A stretch of DNA of 64,000 bases from Hymenobacter glacieicola. Its GTDB lineage: Bacteria; Bacteroidota; Bacteroidia; Cytophagales; Hymenobacteraceae. How positions within the stretch are numbered: position 1 is the first letter of the stretch; each line of letters begins with the position of its first letter. Where the stretch lies: contig NZ_BMGS01000005.1 in assembly GCF_014640315.1 (NCBI RefSeq), forward strand, positions 186,001 to 250,000, written 5' to 3'. Below, one piece after another: positions 25,605-36,202 of the stretch. Made by a program: the position numbers and the translations under genes. Below the pieces are notes generated by a model. That model did not search any database. It saw nothing but the letters and a program-made list of their open reading frames with translations, and was not told where the DNA came from.

Positions 25605-26312
25605 CTATTCCCGATGAACCCGGCCGCTGCCCACCACGGAGCTTTTCACTTGGGGGTTGCCGGTCACGTACACGTCGCCGGAGCCTACAATGCTGGCCGA
25701 CAGCGTCTGGCTGGCCTGCACCCGGCAGTCGCCGGAGCCGCTGATGCTTACGCTGCAGGTTTTGCTTTGCAGCTTGCCCGCTTTCACGCCCCCGGAGCCA
25801 CTCACGCTAATATCATGGTCAGGAGCAACGCCGGCCGCCTCAATGGTGCCGGAACCTGACAGCGAGGAGCTGATTTTGCTGGCCGTTACGTTGCTGAGCT
25901 GCATGCCGCCCGAGCCACTCACGGCCAGGTCCAGGTTATCGGCTTTGATGGGGTCAGCGGCCTGGATGTTGCCCGAACCACTTACAGCCAGCCCCCTGAT
26001 GGTCGGCATGGTCACGTAGACCGTCACGTTGCCTTTGTAACTGTAGGAGCTGAAGTAGCCCTCCTTCTTGGTGCCAATGCGTAGCCGCCCGTTGCTCACC
26101 ACAGTTTCCAGGTGCGCCAGGTCCTCCGCGTCGCCGGTTACTTCCACCTTTTGGGGGCTACCCTGGCGCAGGATTACCTTCATCGAGCCCCCCAGCCCGA
26201 CGGAAGTAAAAGCGCCCACGGGGCGCGTTTCGCGGGTATCGGCCCAGCGGAAAGCCGAAAACAGCAGCAGGGCTACCAGCAGGCCAGGCAATAGAGTACG
26301 GAGGCTTTTCAT
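25605..26312 (-). CDS. DUF2807 (GIN-domain) exported protein
   Basis: 235 residues from the ATG at 26312. An N-terminal hydrophobic signal or anchor (LLPGLLVALLLFSAFRW) leads to a head-GIN/DUF2807 domain. It begins FTSVGLGGSMKVILRQG and contains at least seven repeats of the form S/V-GSG-x(4) spaced about 20-22 residues (SGSGNIQA, SGSGGMQL, SGSGTIEA, SGSGGVKA, SGSGDCRV, VGSGDVYV, VGSGRVHRE). These build a right-handed beta helix. Such proteins are abundant in Bacteroidota envelopes; the function is unknown, sometimes called putative auto-transporter adhesin. Convergent with the PA14 gene. Confidence 0.88.
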   Translation of the reverse strand: MKSLRTLLPGLLVALLLFSAFRWADTRETRPVGAFTSVGLGGSMKVILRQGSPQKVEVTGDAEDLAHLETVVSNGRLRIGTKKEGYFSSYSYKGNVTVYVTMPTIRGLAVSGSGNIQAADPIKADNLDLAVSGSGGMQLSNVTASKISSSLSGSGTIEAAGVAPDHDISVSGSGGVKAGKLQSKTCSVSISGSGDCRVQASQTLSASIVGSGDVYVTGNPQVKSSVVGSGRVHRE

Positions 26313-26472
26313 AACAAGGTAGGGTTGAAGTTGGACGTCTAGGAAATAGATGTTACTGGCTGCTAAACCGTTGCCTGCAGGGTAAAAGAATTGTGCCTGA
26401 GCTATATAGACCTGAACCCGAACCGCTAGACAGCTTCCTGAAAAATGAGAGACTGGCTGCAGCCAGACGCAG

Positions 26473-26507
26473 AAACGCCTTCCTGCACAAAGCACAAGAA
26501 GGCGTTT
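26473..26507 (-). terminator. Terminator of the M13 peptidase gene
   Basis: Stem aaacgccttc (26473-26482) with gaaggcgttt (26498-26507), 26 bases past the minus-strand stop. Confidence 0.75.
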
Positions 26508-26532
26508 TCTTCACAAGGCAGTTACGGGCCGC

Positions 26533-28590
26533 CTACCAGATTTTCACCCGCGCCGAATCGGGCAGGTAAAGCTTGTCGCCGGGCTTCACGTTGAAGGCCT
26601 CGTAAAACTCGGGCACATCGGCGAAGGGGCCGTTGATGCGGAACTGGGCCGGCGAGTGCACATCGGTAAGGATGGATTGGGCCAGGCGCTCGTCGCGCTG
26701 GTGGGTTTGCCAACCCAAGGCGTAGCCCAGGAAGTAGCGCTGCACGGGTGTGAGGCCGTTAATCTTCTCGCCTTTTTTGTACTGCTCTGTCTTCTTGAAA
26801 GCATCCAGGGCAATGACGATGCCGCCCAAATCGGCAATGTTTTCACCGGCCGTGGCCTTGCCATTGATGTGCAGGGAGTCGAGCACGGTGTAACCGTTGA
26901 ACTGGCGCACGATGCCATTGACGCGCTGCTGGAACAGCTGCCGGTCTTTTTTGGTCCACCAGTTGCGCAGGTTGCCTTTGTCATCAAACTGGCTGCCTTC
27001 GTCATCGAAGCCGTGGGTGAGCTCGTGGCCGATGGTGCTGGCCCCGGCATAGCCGTAAATGATGGCATCGTCGGCGTTGGCGTCAATCAGGCCGGGAATG
27101 GCAAAGATGGCGGCCGGCAGCACAATTTCGTTGTTGCTGGGGTTGTAGTAGGCGTTGTAGGTCTGCGGGGTCATGCCCCACTCGGTGCGGTCTACGGGCT
27201 TGCCCAGCTTATTAATGTTGTAGCGGTAGGCCCACTGGTTGGCCCGCATCACGTTCTGGGCGTAGGAGCTGCGGTCAATCTGCAGGCTGGAGTAGTCCTT
27301 CCACTTCTCGGGGTAGCCCACTTTGCGGGTGATTTTGGTGAGCTTCACCAGGGCCTTTTGCTTGGTGGAGTCGCTCATCCAGTCCAGGGCGTTGATATGC
27401 TCCCGGAAGGACGCCACCACGTTGGCCGTCAGCTCCTCGTAGCGCTTCTTGGTAGCGGGCGGGAAGTACTCCTGCACGAACAGCTGACCCAGGGCCTCAC
27501 CAATGGCATTTTCTTCGGCATCGAGCACGCGCTTCCAGCGGGCCCGCTGCTCCTTGGCGCCCTGCAGCACGGTACCGTAGAAGCGGAAGTTTTCATTGTC
27601 GAAGTCCTGGCTCAGGGTAGGGGCGAAGGCGTGCACCAACTGCCACTGCAGGTAGGCTTTCCAGTCGTCGAGCGGGGCCGACTGGAGCAGGCGGCCGGCT
27701 TCGCGGTAGAACTCCGGCTGACCCACGATGACGGTGTCGGCCTTGCCTAGCTCCATTTGGGCTAGCCAGGGCTTCCAGCTCAGGCCGGGCGTGAGCTTAT
27801 CCAGGCCCGAAACGGCCATTTTGTTGTAGTTGGCGTAGGGGTCGCGCAGGGCTTCGAGTTTGCGCGAAGCCCCGGCCAACTTGGTTTCCAGCTCCACTAC
27901 CCGCTTGGCACTGACCTGGGCAGTAGCCGCATCCTGGCCCAGCAGGCTAAACATCTTGACCAAGTGGTTCGTGTACTCCTGGCGGATGTTCTTGGTGCGG
28001 GCGTCCTTGTTGAAGTAATAGTCGCGGTTGGGCAGGCCCAGGCCCGACTGCCACAGCTGCAAGGCCATTTTCTCGCTGTTCTTAGCATCCTGGCCCACGT
28101 AGCCACCCACAATGGTGTTCACGCCCAGGGGCTGCAAGTGGGCCATAACGGCCTGCACATCGGCCACCGACTTTATGGCCTGGATGCGGTCCAGCTCGCC
28201 TTTCAGCGGCGCAATGCCTTGCTTGTTGATGGTCACGCTGTCCATGCCCGTGGCCCAAAAGTCGCCGATTTTCTGCTGTACCGAGCCGGGCGCGGCCTTG
28301 GTTTTGGCGGCTTCCTCGTTGAGCTTGCGCAGGCGGGCGTACACCTCGTTCTGCACTTCCTTGCCAATGCCCCAGTTGCTTTCCGACGCCGGAATGGGGT
28401 GCTGCTTAAACCAGGTGCCGTTGGCGTAATTGTAAAAGTCGTCGCCGGGCCGCACGGTCGTGTCAATGTTGGCCCGGATTAGGTCGGGCTGGTTGCCGGC
28501 GGAGTTACTGCCGGGCTGGCAGGCGGTTACCGCCAGCCCCAGCAAGGGGGCGGCCAGCAGCCAGGGACGCAGGGAAAGGGAGAGGTTCAT
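26533..28590 (-). CDS. M13-family (neprilysin/PepO) zinc endopeptidase lipoprotein
   Basis: 685 residues from the ATG at 28590. A lipoprotein signal (LLGLAVTAC, Cys at about 24) anchors it in the envelope. The N-terminal M13 domain starts TTVRPGDDFYNYANGTWFKQ. The catalytic part has NAYYNPSNNEIVLPAAI, the zinc helix STIGHELTHGFDDEGSQFD (about 521) and the Glu ligand in ENIADLGG (about 580). It ends VKIW, with the Trp found at or near the end of M13 enzymes. It cleaves oligopeptides outside the cytoplasm. The extra upstream residues possible in frame lack coding sense. Divergent from the 28690 gene across a 99-base promoter gap. Confidence 0.95.
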   Translation of the reverse strand: MNLSLSLRPWLLAAPLLGLAVTACQPGSNSAGNQPDLIRANIDTTVRPGDDFYNYANGTWFKQHPIPASESNWGIGKEVQNEVYARLRKLNEEAAKTKAAPGSVQQKIGDFWATGMDSVTINKQGIAPLKGELDRIQAIKSVADVQAVMAHLQPLGVNTIVGGYVGQDAKNSEKMALQLWQSGLGLPNRDYYFNKDARTKNIRQEYTNHLVKMFSLLGQDAATAQVSAKRVVELETKLAGASRKLEALRDPYANYNKMAVSGLDKLTPGLSWKPWLAQMELGKADTVIVGQPEFYREAGRLLQSAPLDDWKAYLQWQLVHAFAPTLSQDFDNENFRFYGTVLQGAKEQRARWKRVLDAEENAIGEALGQLFVQEYFPPATKKRYEELTANVVASFREHINALDWMSDSTKQKALVKLTKITRKVGYPEKWKDYSSLQIDRSSYAQNVMRANQWAYRYNINKLGKPVDRTEWGMTPQTYNAYYNPSNNEIVLPAAIFAIPGLIDANADDAIIYGYAGASTIGHELTHGFDDEGSQFDDKGNLRNWWTKKDRQLFQQRVNGIVRQFNGYTVLDSLHINGKATAGENIADLGGIVIALDAFKKTEQYKKGEKINGLTPVQRYFLGYALGWQTHQRDERLAQSILTDVHSPAQFRINGPFADVPEFYEAFNVKPGDKLYLPDSARVKIW

Positions 28591-28689
28591 AAAGAGCAGA
28601 AATGAACGATATGGTAGGCGAATGTAGCGCGAACCCGGCGGTTCACGTAGGCGTGAAAGACTGCCGTTCGTCTTTTGCGTTGCCTGCCC

Positions 28690-29145
28690 ATGAATCTGCC
28701 CCAACTCCTGCTGCTGAATTTTCTGCTGGCCACCTACCTCACGGGCGTCATCTGGACGGTACAGCTGGCGCACTACCCCTGTTTCGCGCAGGCTAACCAG
28801 GAAACCTTTCCGGCTTTTCACCAGCAGCATTCCCGCCGCATCAGCTGGGTGGTTATGGCCCCTATGGTGCTGGAACTGCTGCTGGCCCTGGCCCTGGCCT
28901 GGCAGGGCCACGACTTGGGGGCGGCCCGGTGGTGGCAGCTAGTCTTGGTGGTGCTGGCTTGGGTAGCCACCTTCTTTATCAGCGTGCCATTCCATAATCG
29001 CCTGGCTCAGGGCTACGACTACGTGGCCATTGATGGGCTGGTGCGCACCAACTGGCCCCGCACCCTGGCCTGGACCGTTCGGGCGGGCGTACTCGGCTGG
29101 CTGCTCTGGAAAATGCTGCATTTTGCGGCCGATAAAGTCGGGTAA
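28690..29145 (+). CDS. Four-helix integral membrane protein of unknown function
   Basis: 151 residues from the ATG at 28690, with four hydrophobic helices (about 3-22, 48-67, 74-95, 120-140). WTVQLAHYPCF and the C-terminal half with ISVPFHNRLAQGYDYVAIDGLVRTNWPRTLAWTVRA resemble small conserved bacterial membrane proteins of uncertain role. No catalytic motif was recognised. It may be read together with arfB downstream (54-base gap). Confidence 0.72.
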   Translation: MNLPQLLLLNFLLATYLTGVIWTVQLAHYPCFAQANQETFPAFHQQHSRRISWVVMAPMVLELLLALALAWQGHDLGAARWWQLVLVVLAWVATFFISVPFHNRLAQGYDYVAIDGLVRTNWPRTLAWTVRAGVLGWLLWKMLHFAADKVG

Positions 29146-29199
29146 GCCGTATGCAGCTTCCTGTGTCTGCCCGCTTTTCTTTATTCTCGATAGGTTATC

Positions 29200-29607
29200 A
29201 TGCTTCCTCCCGCCGACGCTTTCCTGCCCGAACTGCAGTTTCAAACCAGCCGCAGCAGTGGCCCAGGTGGCCAGAACGTAAACAAAGTAGAATCACGGGT
29301 GGAGCTGCGCTTCCGCCTGGCAGATTCTGAGCTGCTCACTGAGGAGCAAAAGCAAACCCTCCTGCAGAAGCTGGCCTCCAAACTCACTACTGAAGGCGAA
29401 CTACTCATTGCCGCCCAGGAAGACCGCAGCCAGCTGCGCAACAAGGAAATTGCCCTCCGCAAGTTTTACGAAACCCTACAAAAGGCCCTGCACAAGCCCA
29501 AAGCGCGCAAAGCCACCAAGCCTAGCAAAGGTGCCGTACGCCAGCGCCTGGAATCCAAGAAAAAGCACGGCGACAAGAAAGCCAACCGCGGCCGGGTTGA
29601 TTTTTAA
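29200..29607 (+). CDS. arfB: Alternative ribosome-rescue factor ArfB
   Basis: Codon-independent peptidyl-tRNA hydrolase that frees stalled ribosomes. 135 residues: RF-1-type domain with the catalytic GGQ (SSGPGGQNVNKVESRVELRF, about residues 25-44), and the basic C-terminal tail (KARKATKPSKG...KKHGDKKANRGR) that inserts into the empty mRNA channel. It lacks the codon-recognition domains of RF1/RF2, so it is not a frame fragment of prfB. The length is typical of YaeJ/ArfB. Same strand as the small membrane-protein genes on each side. Confidence 0.95.
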   Translation: MLPPADAFLPELQFQTSRSSGPGGQNVNKVESRVELRFRLADSELLTEEQKQTLLQKLASKLTTEGELLIAAQEDRSQLRNKEIALRKFYETLQKALHKPKARKATKPSKGAVRQRLESKKKHGDKKANRGRVDF

Positions 29608-29644
29608 GGATATACTTAGGTAGTAATTCTACCCAGTAAGGCTT

Positions 29645-30115
29645 ATGTATAAAGTAGTAAGAATACTAGTGTATAAAGTGGCCTGGATGCTAGGCCTGCT
29701 GGTGCTGGCTCTGATACCACTGTGTTTTATATTTCCTTCTCTGGGCTACTTGGTAGCCCTCGTGCTCTTTTATGGTGGATTATTTCTGGCGCGTGGGGTA
29801 GCAGTGGTTGCGCTAGCCGCCGTGTTTTTACTCTTGCCCCTGATTGTGCGTTGGGCGCTGGTGAAGCTGGCTGATCTGCGGCCCGGGCCCTACCGAACTG
29901 CCCTGGACTGGTGGGTGACCGGGGCATACGGATTGATGATAGTGGAAATGACCGGCCTGGGTCTGGCAGTACGGCCACGCGCAAATCAAGTGGTAGATGC
30001 CCTGGTAGAAAATGGTTTGGTATGCTGCTTTTGGTGGCTGCCATCTATGCTCGGAGCCCTGCTATTCGCCCGCGTTGGCTTTCGGCGGTGGTACCAGCAC
30101 AACCGCCAGGGGTAA
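29645..30115 (+). CDS. Hypothetical membrane protein
   Basis: 156 residues with about four hydrophobic stretches (VAWMLGLLVLALIPLCFIFP; YLVALVLFYGGLFLARGVAVVALAAVFLLLPLIVRWAL; TGAYGLMIVEMTGLGLAV; CCFWWLPSMLGALLF). No recognised domain. The start is a plain ATG. It converges on the lipoprotein gene at 30123 with only 7 bases between stops and no room for a terminator. Somewhat less GC-rich than its neighbours. Confidence 0.6.
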   Translation: MYKVVRILVYKVAWMLGLLVLALIPLCFIFPSLGYLVALVLFYGGLFLARGVAVVALAAVFLLLPLIVRWALVKLADLRPGPYRTALDWWVTGAYGLMIVEMTGLGLAVRPRANQVVDALVENGLVCCFWWLPSMLGALLFARVGFRRWYQHNRQG

Positions 30116-30122
30116 CCACTCC

Positions 30123-30827
30123 TCAGTTCAAATCCAGCCCGAACAGCACCCCAAACCAGGGCTTGCGCTGGTAAATCCAGTAGCGGCCGTCGGGGCCCAG
30201 CAGCTGGTCGGCCCCAATGGCCAGGCCCAGGTTAAAGATGCGGGCGTCGTAGATGGCGGCGGCCCCGGCGTGCACCACAAAGCCTTCGTACTCGGCTACC
30301 TGGCTGCGCTGGCCCGTCACATCGGGGTTGATGAAGGTAGAGCCCAGGCCCGTGAACAGGCCGTAGCCCAGCCCCACCGTCCGGATTTGCGGCTCCTGCC
30401 GGCCCGCCAGCAACGCCCGGCTGTTCACGTGGTAAAAATCGAGCCGGCGGCCAAAGTACAGGGCCGCGTTGAAGTTGGTGTTGAGCTGCACCGGCACCGG
30501 GCCCTGGGGCGGCCGGGCCTTGAAGGGAATCGTGAAAACGTCGAGGTCGAACTTACGGTCGAGCAGGATGACGTGGTGGCCCCGGCGCAGGCCGTAGCTA
30601 AAGCGGCGCGGCGCCCCATCGGCAGTCGGCTGCGAGACAAACGTCAGCGAATCATGGGCCTGCTCCACGTAAAAGGCGCGCTCCGGGCCGGCGGCCGCGG
30701 TCAGGGCGGGGTCGTTGGTGCGAAACAGCTGGTAGTCGCCGGGCTCCAGGTCGGGAAGGCGCCCCACGGCCGCGCACCCGGTCAGCAGCCCGGTTCCAGC
30801 AAGAGCACAGAAGGCAGAAAGGCGCAT
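30123..30827 (-). CDS. Lipoprotein of unknown function downstream of mgtE
   Basis: 234 residues. Lipobox LLTGC (Cys at about 18). The body is beta-rich: YQLFRTND, RAFYVEQAHDSLTFV, RFSYGLRRGHHVILLDRKFDLDVFTIPF, then VQLNTNFNAALYFGRRLDFYHV, TVGLGYGLFTGLGSTFINP, EGFVVHAGAAAIYDARIFNLGLAIGADQLLG and a final WFGVLFGLDLN. It looks like a strand-rich envelope protein, perhaps barrel-like. It lies 21 bases after mgtE on the same strand and is probably co-transcribed with it. No function recognised. Confidence 0.7.
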   Translation of the reverse strand: MRLSAFCALAGTGLLTGCAAVGRLPDLEPGDYQLFRTNDPALTAAAGPERAFYVEQAHDSLTFVSQPTADGAPRRFSYGLRRGHHVILLDRKFDLDVFTIPFKARPPQGPVPVQLNTNFNAALYFGRRLDFYHVNSRALLAGRQEPQIRTVGLGYGLFTGLGSTFINPDVTGQRSQVAEYEGFVVHAGAAAIYDARIFNLGLAIGADQLLGPDGRYWIYQRKPWFGVLFGLDLN

Positions 30828-30848
30828 AGGAACAGCTTAAAGCCGCGC

Positions 30849-32234
<1,386 letters not shown>

Positions 32235-32516
32235 GAACTGCAAGAGGGGTGTTTTTCGCTAGGCAGGAGGGAATTGGTGAACAAGGCCGAACCGGCGCGC
32301 AAAAGTAGCCTTTTCCGGGCCCGCTTGGTAGCCGGGTAGGGATATTTCTGCGGGCGGTTGCAGCCGTGTACGCAGCGCATCCGGCGGGGGCTATGCCGCC
32401 TACCCAGCCCCGGAAAAGCGGCACCCGCCAAGCCCGACCGTAACCTTGCCCGGCGTTAGGCAGTTCCTTGCTGCGGGTTTCCGTCTACTTTTTAGCCTAC
32501 TTCTCCCTGCTTTCCT

Positions 32517-33329
32517 ATGGCTCACCTCTCCGCTGCTCCGCCTCTCGGTACGCTCGTTGCCCTCGGCGGCGGCGACGACGATGCCATGCTGGCCCTGCTC
32601 CGCGACCTGCTGCCGGAGGTGGGCTCCCCGGTTGAAATTATTACGGCGGCCTCCCGCGACGATACCCGCTCGGGGCGGGCCTACGAGCGGGCCCTGCGCG
32701 AACTAGGCTGCACCGGTGCCCGTCACCTGCGCATCAGTGAGCAGCACCCCGCCGATGCCCCCGACACGCTACGCCGGTTGCGCCGGGCCGGCCTTGTTTT
32801 CTTCACCGGCGGCGACCAGGAACGTATTACGGATTTCTTGCAGGAAACGGAGTTCTTGGGCGTGTTGCGCGAGCGGTACCAGCAGGAAGCCACCTTTATT
32901 ATTGCCGGTACCAGTGCTGGCGCGGCCGTTATGCCCGAGTATATGGTGGTGCAGGGCTACGGCTGGCGCGCCCTGCGCAAGGGCGGTACGCAAACCAGTG
33001 CCGGCCTGGGCCTGATAGCCCACCTCATCATTGACCAGCACTTTGTCGAACGGGGCCGTTTTGGCCGCCTGGCCCATGCGCTGCTCACGCATCCTACCTG
33101 CCTGGGCGTCGGCTTGGCTGAGGAAACCGGCGTTATCATCCGGGGCGGACGCTACGCGGAGGTTTTCGGAGATGGGGTAGTGACCGTGGTCGACGGCCGC
33201 GACCTACAGGGTAGCAACCTGAGCCAAGTGAGGCGCGGTGAGCCCGTAAGCGGACAAAACCTCCGGGTGCATCTGCTGGTAGCGGGTCAACACCTGGATT
33301 TGGCCTCGCGCGAAGTAGTAGCTGGCTAA
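32517..33329 (+). CDS. Cyanophycinase-like serine peptidase (S51 family)
   Basis: 270 residues, cytoplasmic (no signal peptide). LVALGGGDDDAM opens the fold, VFFTGGDQERI follows, and IIAGTSAGAAVM carries the nucleophile Ser (about 133). IDQHFVERGRFGRL is the typical cyanophycinase segment holding catalytic and substrate residues. Relatives hydrolyse the Asp-Arg storage polymer cyanophycin to dipeptides. No cyanophycin synthetase is in this window, so it may recycle imported polymer or act on another isoaspartyl-type peptide. The ATG at 32517 is preferred. Divergent from mgtE across a 282-base gap in which I see nothing else. Confidence 0.9.
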   Translation: MAHLSAAPPLGTLVALGGGDDDAMLALLRDLLPEVGSPVEIITAASRDDTRSGRAYERALRELGCTGARHLRISEQHPADAPDTLRRLRRAGLVFFTGGDQERITDFLQETEFLGVLRERYQQEATFIIAGTSAGAAVMPEYMVVQGYGWRALRKGGTQTSAGLGLIAHLIIDQHFVERGRFGRLAHALLTHPTCLGVGLAEETGVIIRGGRYAEVFGDGVVTVVDGRDLQGSNLSQVRRGEPVSGQNLRVHLLVAGQHLDLASREVVAG

Positions 33330-33454
33330 GACGTAAGTAACTACTTACTGCCCGGCTCTGCCAGAAAACCGGTCGGCCGCAGCCTGGGCCAGCCGGGGAG
33401 TAACTACCGCGCCAGCGAAAAAGCAGCCACAGGCGTGAAAAGACTAGTTTAAAC

Positions 33455-33474
33455 TTAGTCGGCGTGCCGACTAA
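33455..33474. promoter_or_regulatory. Perfect dyad upstream of the FadL-like gene
   Basis: ttagtcggc-gt-gccgactaa, a 20-base near-perfect palindrome 60 bases before the FadL start and 125 bases after the cyanophycinase stop. It could be an operator or, with the T-rich stretch after it (cgtttttctc), a terminator for the upstream gene. The sequence alone does not decide. Confidence 0.45.
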
Positions 33475-33534
33475 ACTTCGTTTTTCTCGCTACATTTAGG
33501 CCATAAACCCCCAAATTCTCACTCATCTCTTCGT

Positions 33535-34782
33535 ATGAATCTAAAATCTCTACTCCTCGCGGGAGGGGCGCTGCTTTCGGGTACGGCGGCTTCGGCGGGT
33601 GGCTACCAGGTAACCTTGGCTGGCCAGAAGAACAATGGTATGGGCGGCGTAGGCGTGGGCTTGTCGCTGGATCAGGCCGCTATGTTCTACAACCCCGGCG
33701 CGCTGGCCATGGTAAAGGACCGTGGCGTGCAGGTAGGTGTAAACCTGACCCTGGCCCGCAACGCTTTCGTGGCGGAAGGCAGCAACCAGCAGCGCGAGCT
33801 GCGCAACAGCTACACCACTCCTTTGAATTTCTACGCGGGCTTTGGTCCGGCCGAGGGTAAGTTCCGGGCGGGTATTGCCGTGTACACGCCGTTTGGTAGC
33901 AAGCTGCAGTACGCCAACGGGTGGGAAGGCCGCACCTCACTGACGGACATTGACCTGAAATCTGTATTCGTGCAGCCCACCGTTAGCTACGCCATTACGG
34001 ATCAGCTTAGTGTGGGCGCCGGCTTAGTAGTACTGGCTTACGGAGCCGTAAACCTGCAGCGCGACATTGCACTGCCGGACTCCTACGGGCACGTTGAACT
34101 GGATGGCAAAGCCGATACGAAGTTTGGCTTCAACGCTGGCATCTTCTTCAAGCCCTCCGATAAACTGTCGCTGGGTATCAACTACCGCTCGAAAATTGAT
34201 GCCGTCGTAAAGGATGGCGATGTCACCTTCTCGGGTATTCCGGCTTCGTTCAGCTCGCGCTTTCAGGCTACCAAGTTCAACGCTACGCTACCCCTGATTG
34301 CTACCACCAGCGTTGGCCTGGGCATTATGCCTAATGAAAAGCTAACGATTGGCTTTGACGCCAGCCTGGCCCAGTGGAGCAAGTACCGCGTGCTGCGCTT
34401 CGACTTTGACCAGCAGGTCAATGGCTCAACCGTTAGTGAGTCGAAGCGCGCCTACCAAGACGCCCTCACCTTCCGCCTGGGTGGGCAGTACAAGCTAACC
34501 GAGGGCCTGACGGTGCGTGCCGGTGGCGCTTATGACCAGACGCCTGTGCAGGATGGATTCGTGACTCCCGAAACGCCCGATAACGACCGAATCAGTGGTA
34601 CGGTGGGCGCTTCCTACTCTTTCGGCAAGTTTGGGGTGGATCTGTCGGCCCAGTACGTGGGAATTCAGAAGCGCACCCAAACGCAAAATGAGTTGATCAA
34701 CAATGCCACCACGGACCGCATTGCTGGTACCTACAAAACCAACATCGTCATTCCGGGCATTGGCCTGAACTACGCTTTCTAA
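33535..34782 (+). CDS. OmpP1/FadL-family outer-membrane transporter
   Basis: Outer-membrane channel for hydrophobic compounds such as fatty acids. 415 residues. The signal peptide is cut near ASAGGY, where the mature FadL N-terminal hatch begins (GYQVTLAGQKNNGMGGVGVG). AAMFYNPGALAM is the conserved NPA-type segment. Fourteen beta strands are expected, ending in GLNYAF with a terminal Phe. Followed after 21 bases by a GDSL lipoprotein gene in the same direction. The pairing suggests that an ester is hydrolysed outside and its product taken up (inference). Confidence 0.95.
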   Translation: MNLKSLLLAGGALLSGTAASAGGYQVTLAGQKNNGMGGVGVGLSLDQAAMFYNPGALAMVKDRGVQVGVNLTLARNAFVAEGSNQQRELRNSYTTPLNFYAGFGPAEGKFRAGIAVYTPFGSKLQYANGWEGRTSLTDIDLKSVFVQPTVSYAITDQLSVGAGLVVLAYGAVNLQRDIALPDSYGHVELDGKADTKFGFNAGIFFKPSDKLSLGINYRSKIDAVVKDGDVTFSGIPASFSSRFQATKFNATLPLIATTSVGLGIMPNEKLTIGFDASLAQWSKYRVLRFDFDQQVNGSTVSESKRAYQDALTFRLGGQYKLTEGLTVRAGGAYDQTPVQDGFVTPETPDNDRISGTVGASYSFGKFGVDLSAQYVGIQKRTQTQNELINNATTDRIAGTYKTNIVIPGIGLNYAF

Positions 34783-34803
34783 CCGCGACTCGCTCTCTGA
34801 CCC

Positions 34804-36129
34804 ATGAATACGTTTCTGTTTCGCAAGTTTACGCCCCTGGCAGCGCTACTCGGGCTGGGCATCACCGCTTGCCAGCCTGATTTAGAAGATGACTTCAAGC
34901 CCAACAAGGGCTCCGCTGATTTCTCCCGCTACATTGCTGTGGGCAACTCACTTACGGCGGGCTTCTCCGACGGTGGTCTGTACTTGGAAGGGCAAGTGAA
35001 TTCTTACCCCAACATTCTGGCTACCCAATTCCGCACTGCCGGCGGGGGCGAGTTCAATCAGCCTTTGTTCACGGAAGCCCAGCGCAACGGTTCGGGCTAC
35101 CTGAGCCTAACAGGCTTCACATCGGCTGGTACGCCTACCACGGCCAACGTAACTACCAACTTGGCAGTCCGCAGCCTAAACCCCACCCTGTATACTCGCT
35201 ATGAGGGCCGGGTAGACAACTTAGGGGTGCCAGGCATCCGGCTGTCTGACATCCATACCGCCGGCTACGGCAGCACCCAGGGTAACGCCTACTTTGAGCG
35301 TATTACGCCCGCTACTACAGCTACCCAAACCTACTTCCAGCGCGTGAAAGCGGAGGCCGCTACGGCCACCTTCTTTTCTAATTGGCTGGGTAATAACGAT
35401 ATCCTGGGATATGCTACTACCGGTGGGGTAGGTGGTATTATCACCCGCACCGATACGTTCACGCTGAAGAACAACCGCATTGTCAACGTGCTGACGACCA
35501 ACGGTGCGAAGGGTATTGTGGCCACCATTCCAGATGTGACCAACATTCCGTTCTTCACGACGGTGCGTGTGGCTGATATTCGGGCCCGCTTCAAGGCCGC
35601 TAACCCTGCCTTGGACGTGTACATTCAGACCACCGGTACGGCTGGGGCGCAGGTAGTGCGCTTGGCTACGGATGCTGATCTGTTGACGCTACCTTCCTCA
35701 GCCGTTATCGGAACTGCCACTACAGGCAGTCCGTTCCCAGTAGGCGCCGGAGTGGGTACCGGCGTAGGACAGTCGAACCCAGTGCCTAATCAGTTTGTAC
35801 TGGACGCTACGGAGCAGACGAACGTGCGAACCGCTACTACTGCCTTCAATACCGCCATTACGAACAAAGCAAACGAAAAAGGCTTGGCCATTTTCGATTC
35901 CAATGCCTTCTTCGCGCGGGTAGCAACTTCGGGTATTACCACCAACGGCGTGACGAACACTGCCTCCTTCATCTCCGGCAACCTGTTCTCGCTGGATGGT
36001 GTGCATCCCACGCCCCGGGGTTATGCTGTAATTGCCAACGAAATGATTCGGGCTATCAACTCGAAGTACAACGCCAGCGTGCCTACTGTTAACCCCAATG
36101 ACTACCGCGGCGTCCGTTTCCCGCAGTAA
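34804..36129 (+). CDS. SGNH/GDSL hydrolase lipoprotein
   Basis: Envelope esterase or lipase, 441 residues. Lipobox LGITAC (Cys at about 20). Block I is AVGNSLTAGF with the nucleophile Ser (about 48, GNS in place of GDS). An Asn/Gly block III lies in WLGNNDILGYA. Block V is LDGVHPTPRGYAVIANEM, with the catalytic Asp and His (about 398-401). The middle carries Thr/Gly-rich insertions, making it longer than minimal GDSL enzymes. Operonic with the FadL-like channel upstream, and closed by an intrinsic terminator. Confidence 0.92.
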   Translation: MNTFLFRKFTPLAALLGLGITACQPDLEDDFKPNKGSADFSRYIAVGNSLTAGFSDGGLYLEGQVNSYPNILATQFRTAGGGEFNQPLFTEAQRNGSGYLSLTGFTSAGTPTTANVTTNLAVRSLNPTLYTRYEGRVDNLGVPGIRLSDIHTAGYGSTQGNAYFERITPATTATQTYFQRVKAEAATATFFSNWLGNNDILGYATTGGVGGIITRTDTFTLKNNRIVNVLTTNGAKGIVATIPDVTNIPFFTTVRVADIRARFKAANPALDVYIQTTGTAGAQVVRLATDADLLTLPSSAVIGTATTGSPFPVGAGVGTGVGQSNPVPNQFVLDATEQTNVRTATTAFNTAITNKANEKGLAIFDSNAFFARVATSGITTNGVTNTASFISGNLFSLDGVHPTPRGYAVIANEMIRAINSKYNASVPTVNPNDYRGVRFPQ

Positions 36130-36148
36130 TTTCCAAAAATAGAACACT

Positions 36149-36185
36149 AAAAAAGCCCTTTTCTGTTTCAGGAAAGGGCTTTTTT
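36149..36185. terminator. Bidirectional intrinsic terminator
   Basis: Stem aaaaaagcccttt (from 36149) with aaagggctttttt (to 36185), with A and T runs, between the convergent GDSL and ypdA genes. Confidence 0.9.
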
Positions 36186-36202
36186 GTGTTTGGTCGGTTG
36201 GA

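Noticed and set aside
25640..26000. Repeated ccggagcc/ctgccgga-like units as a DNA repeat array
   Set aside because: They encode the GSG turns of the DUF2807 beta helix.
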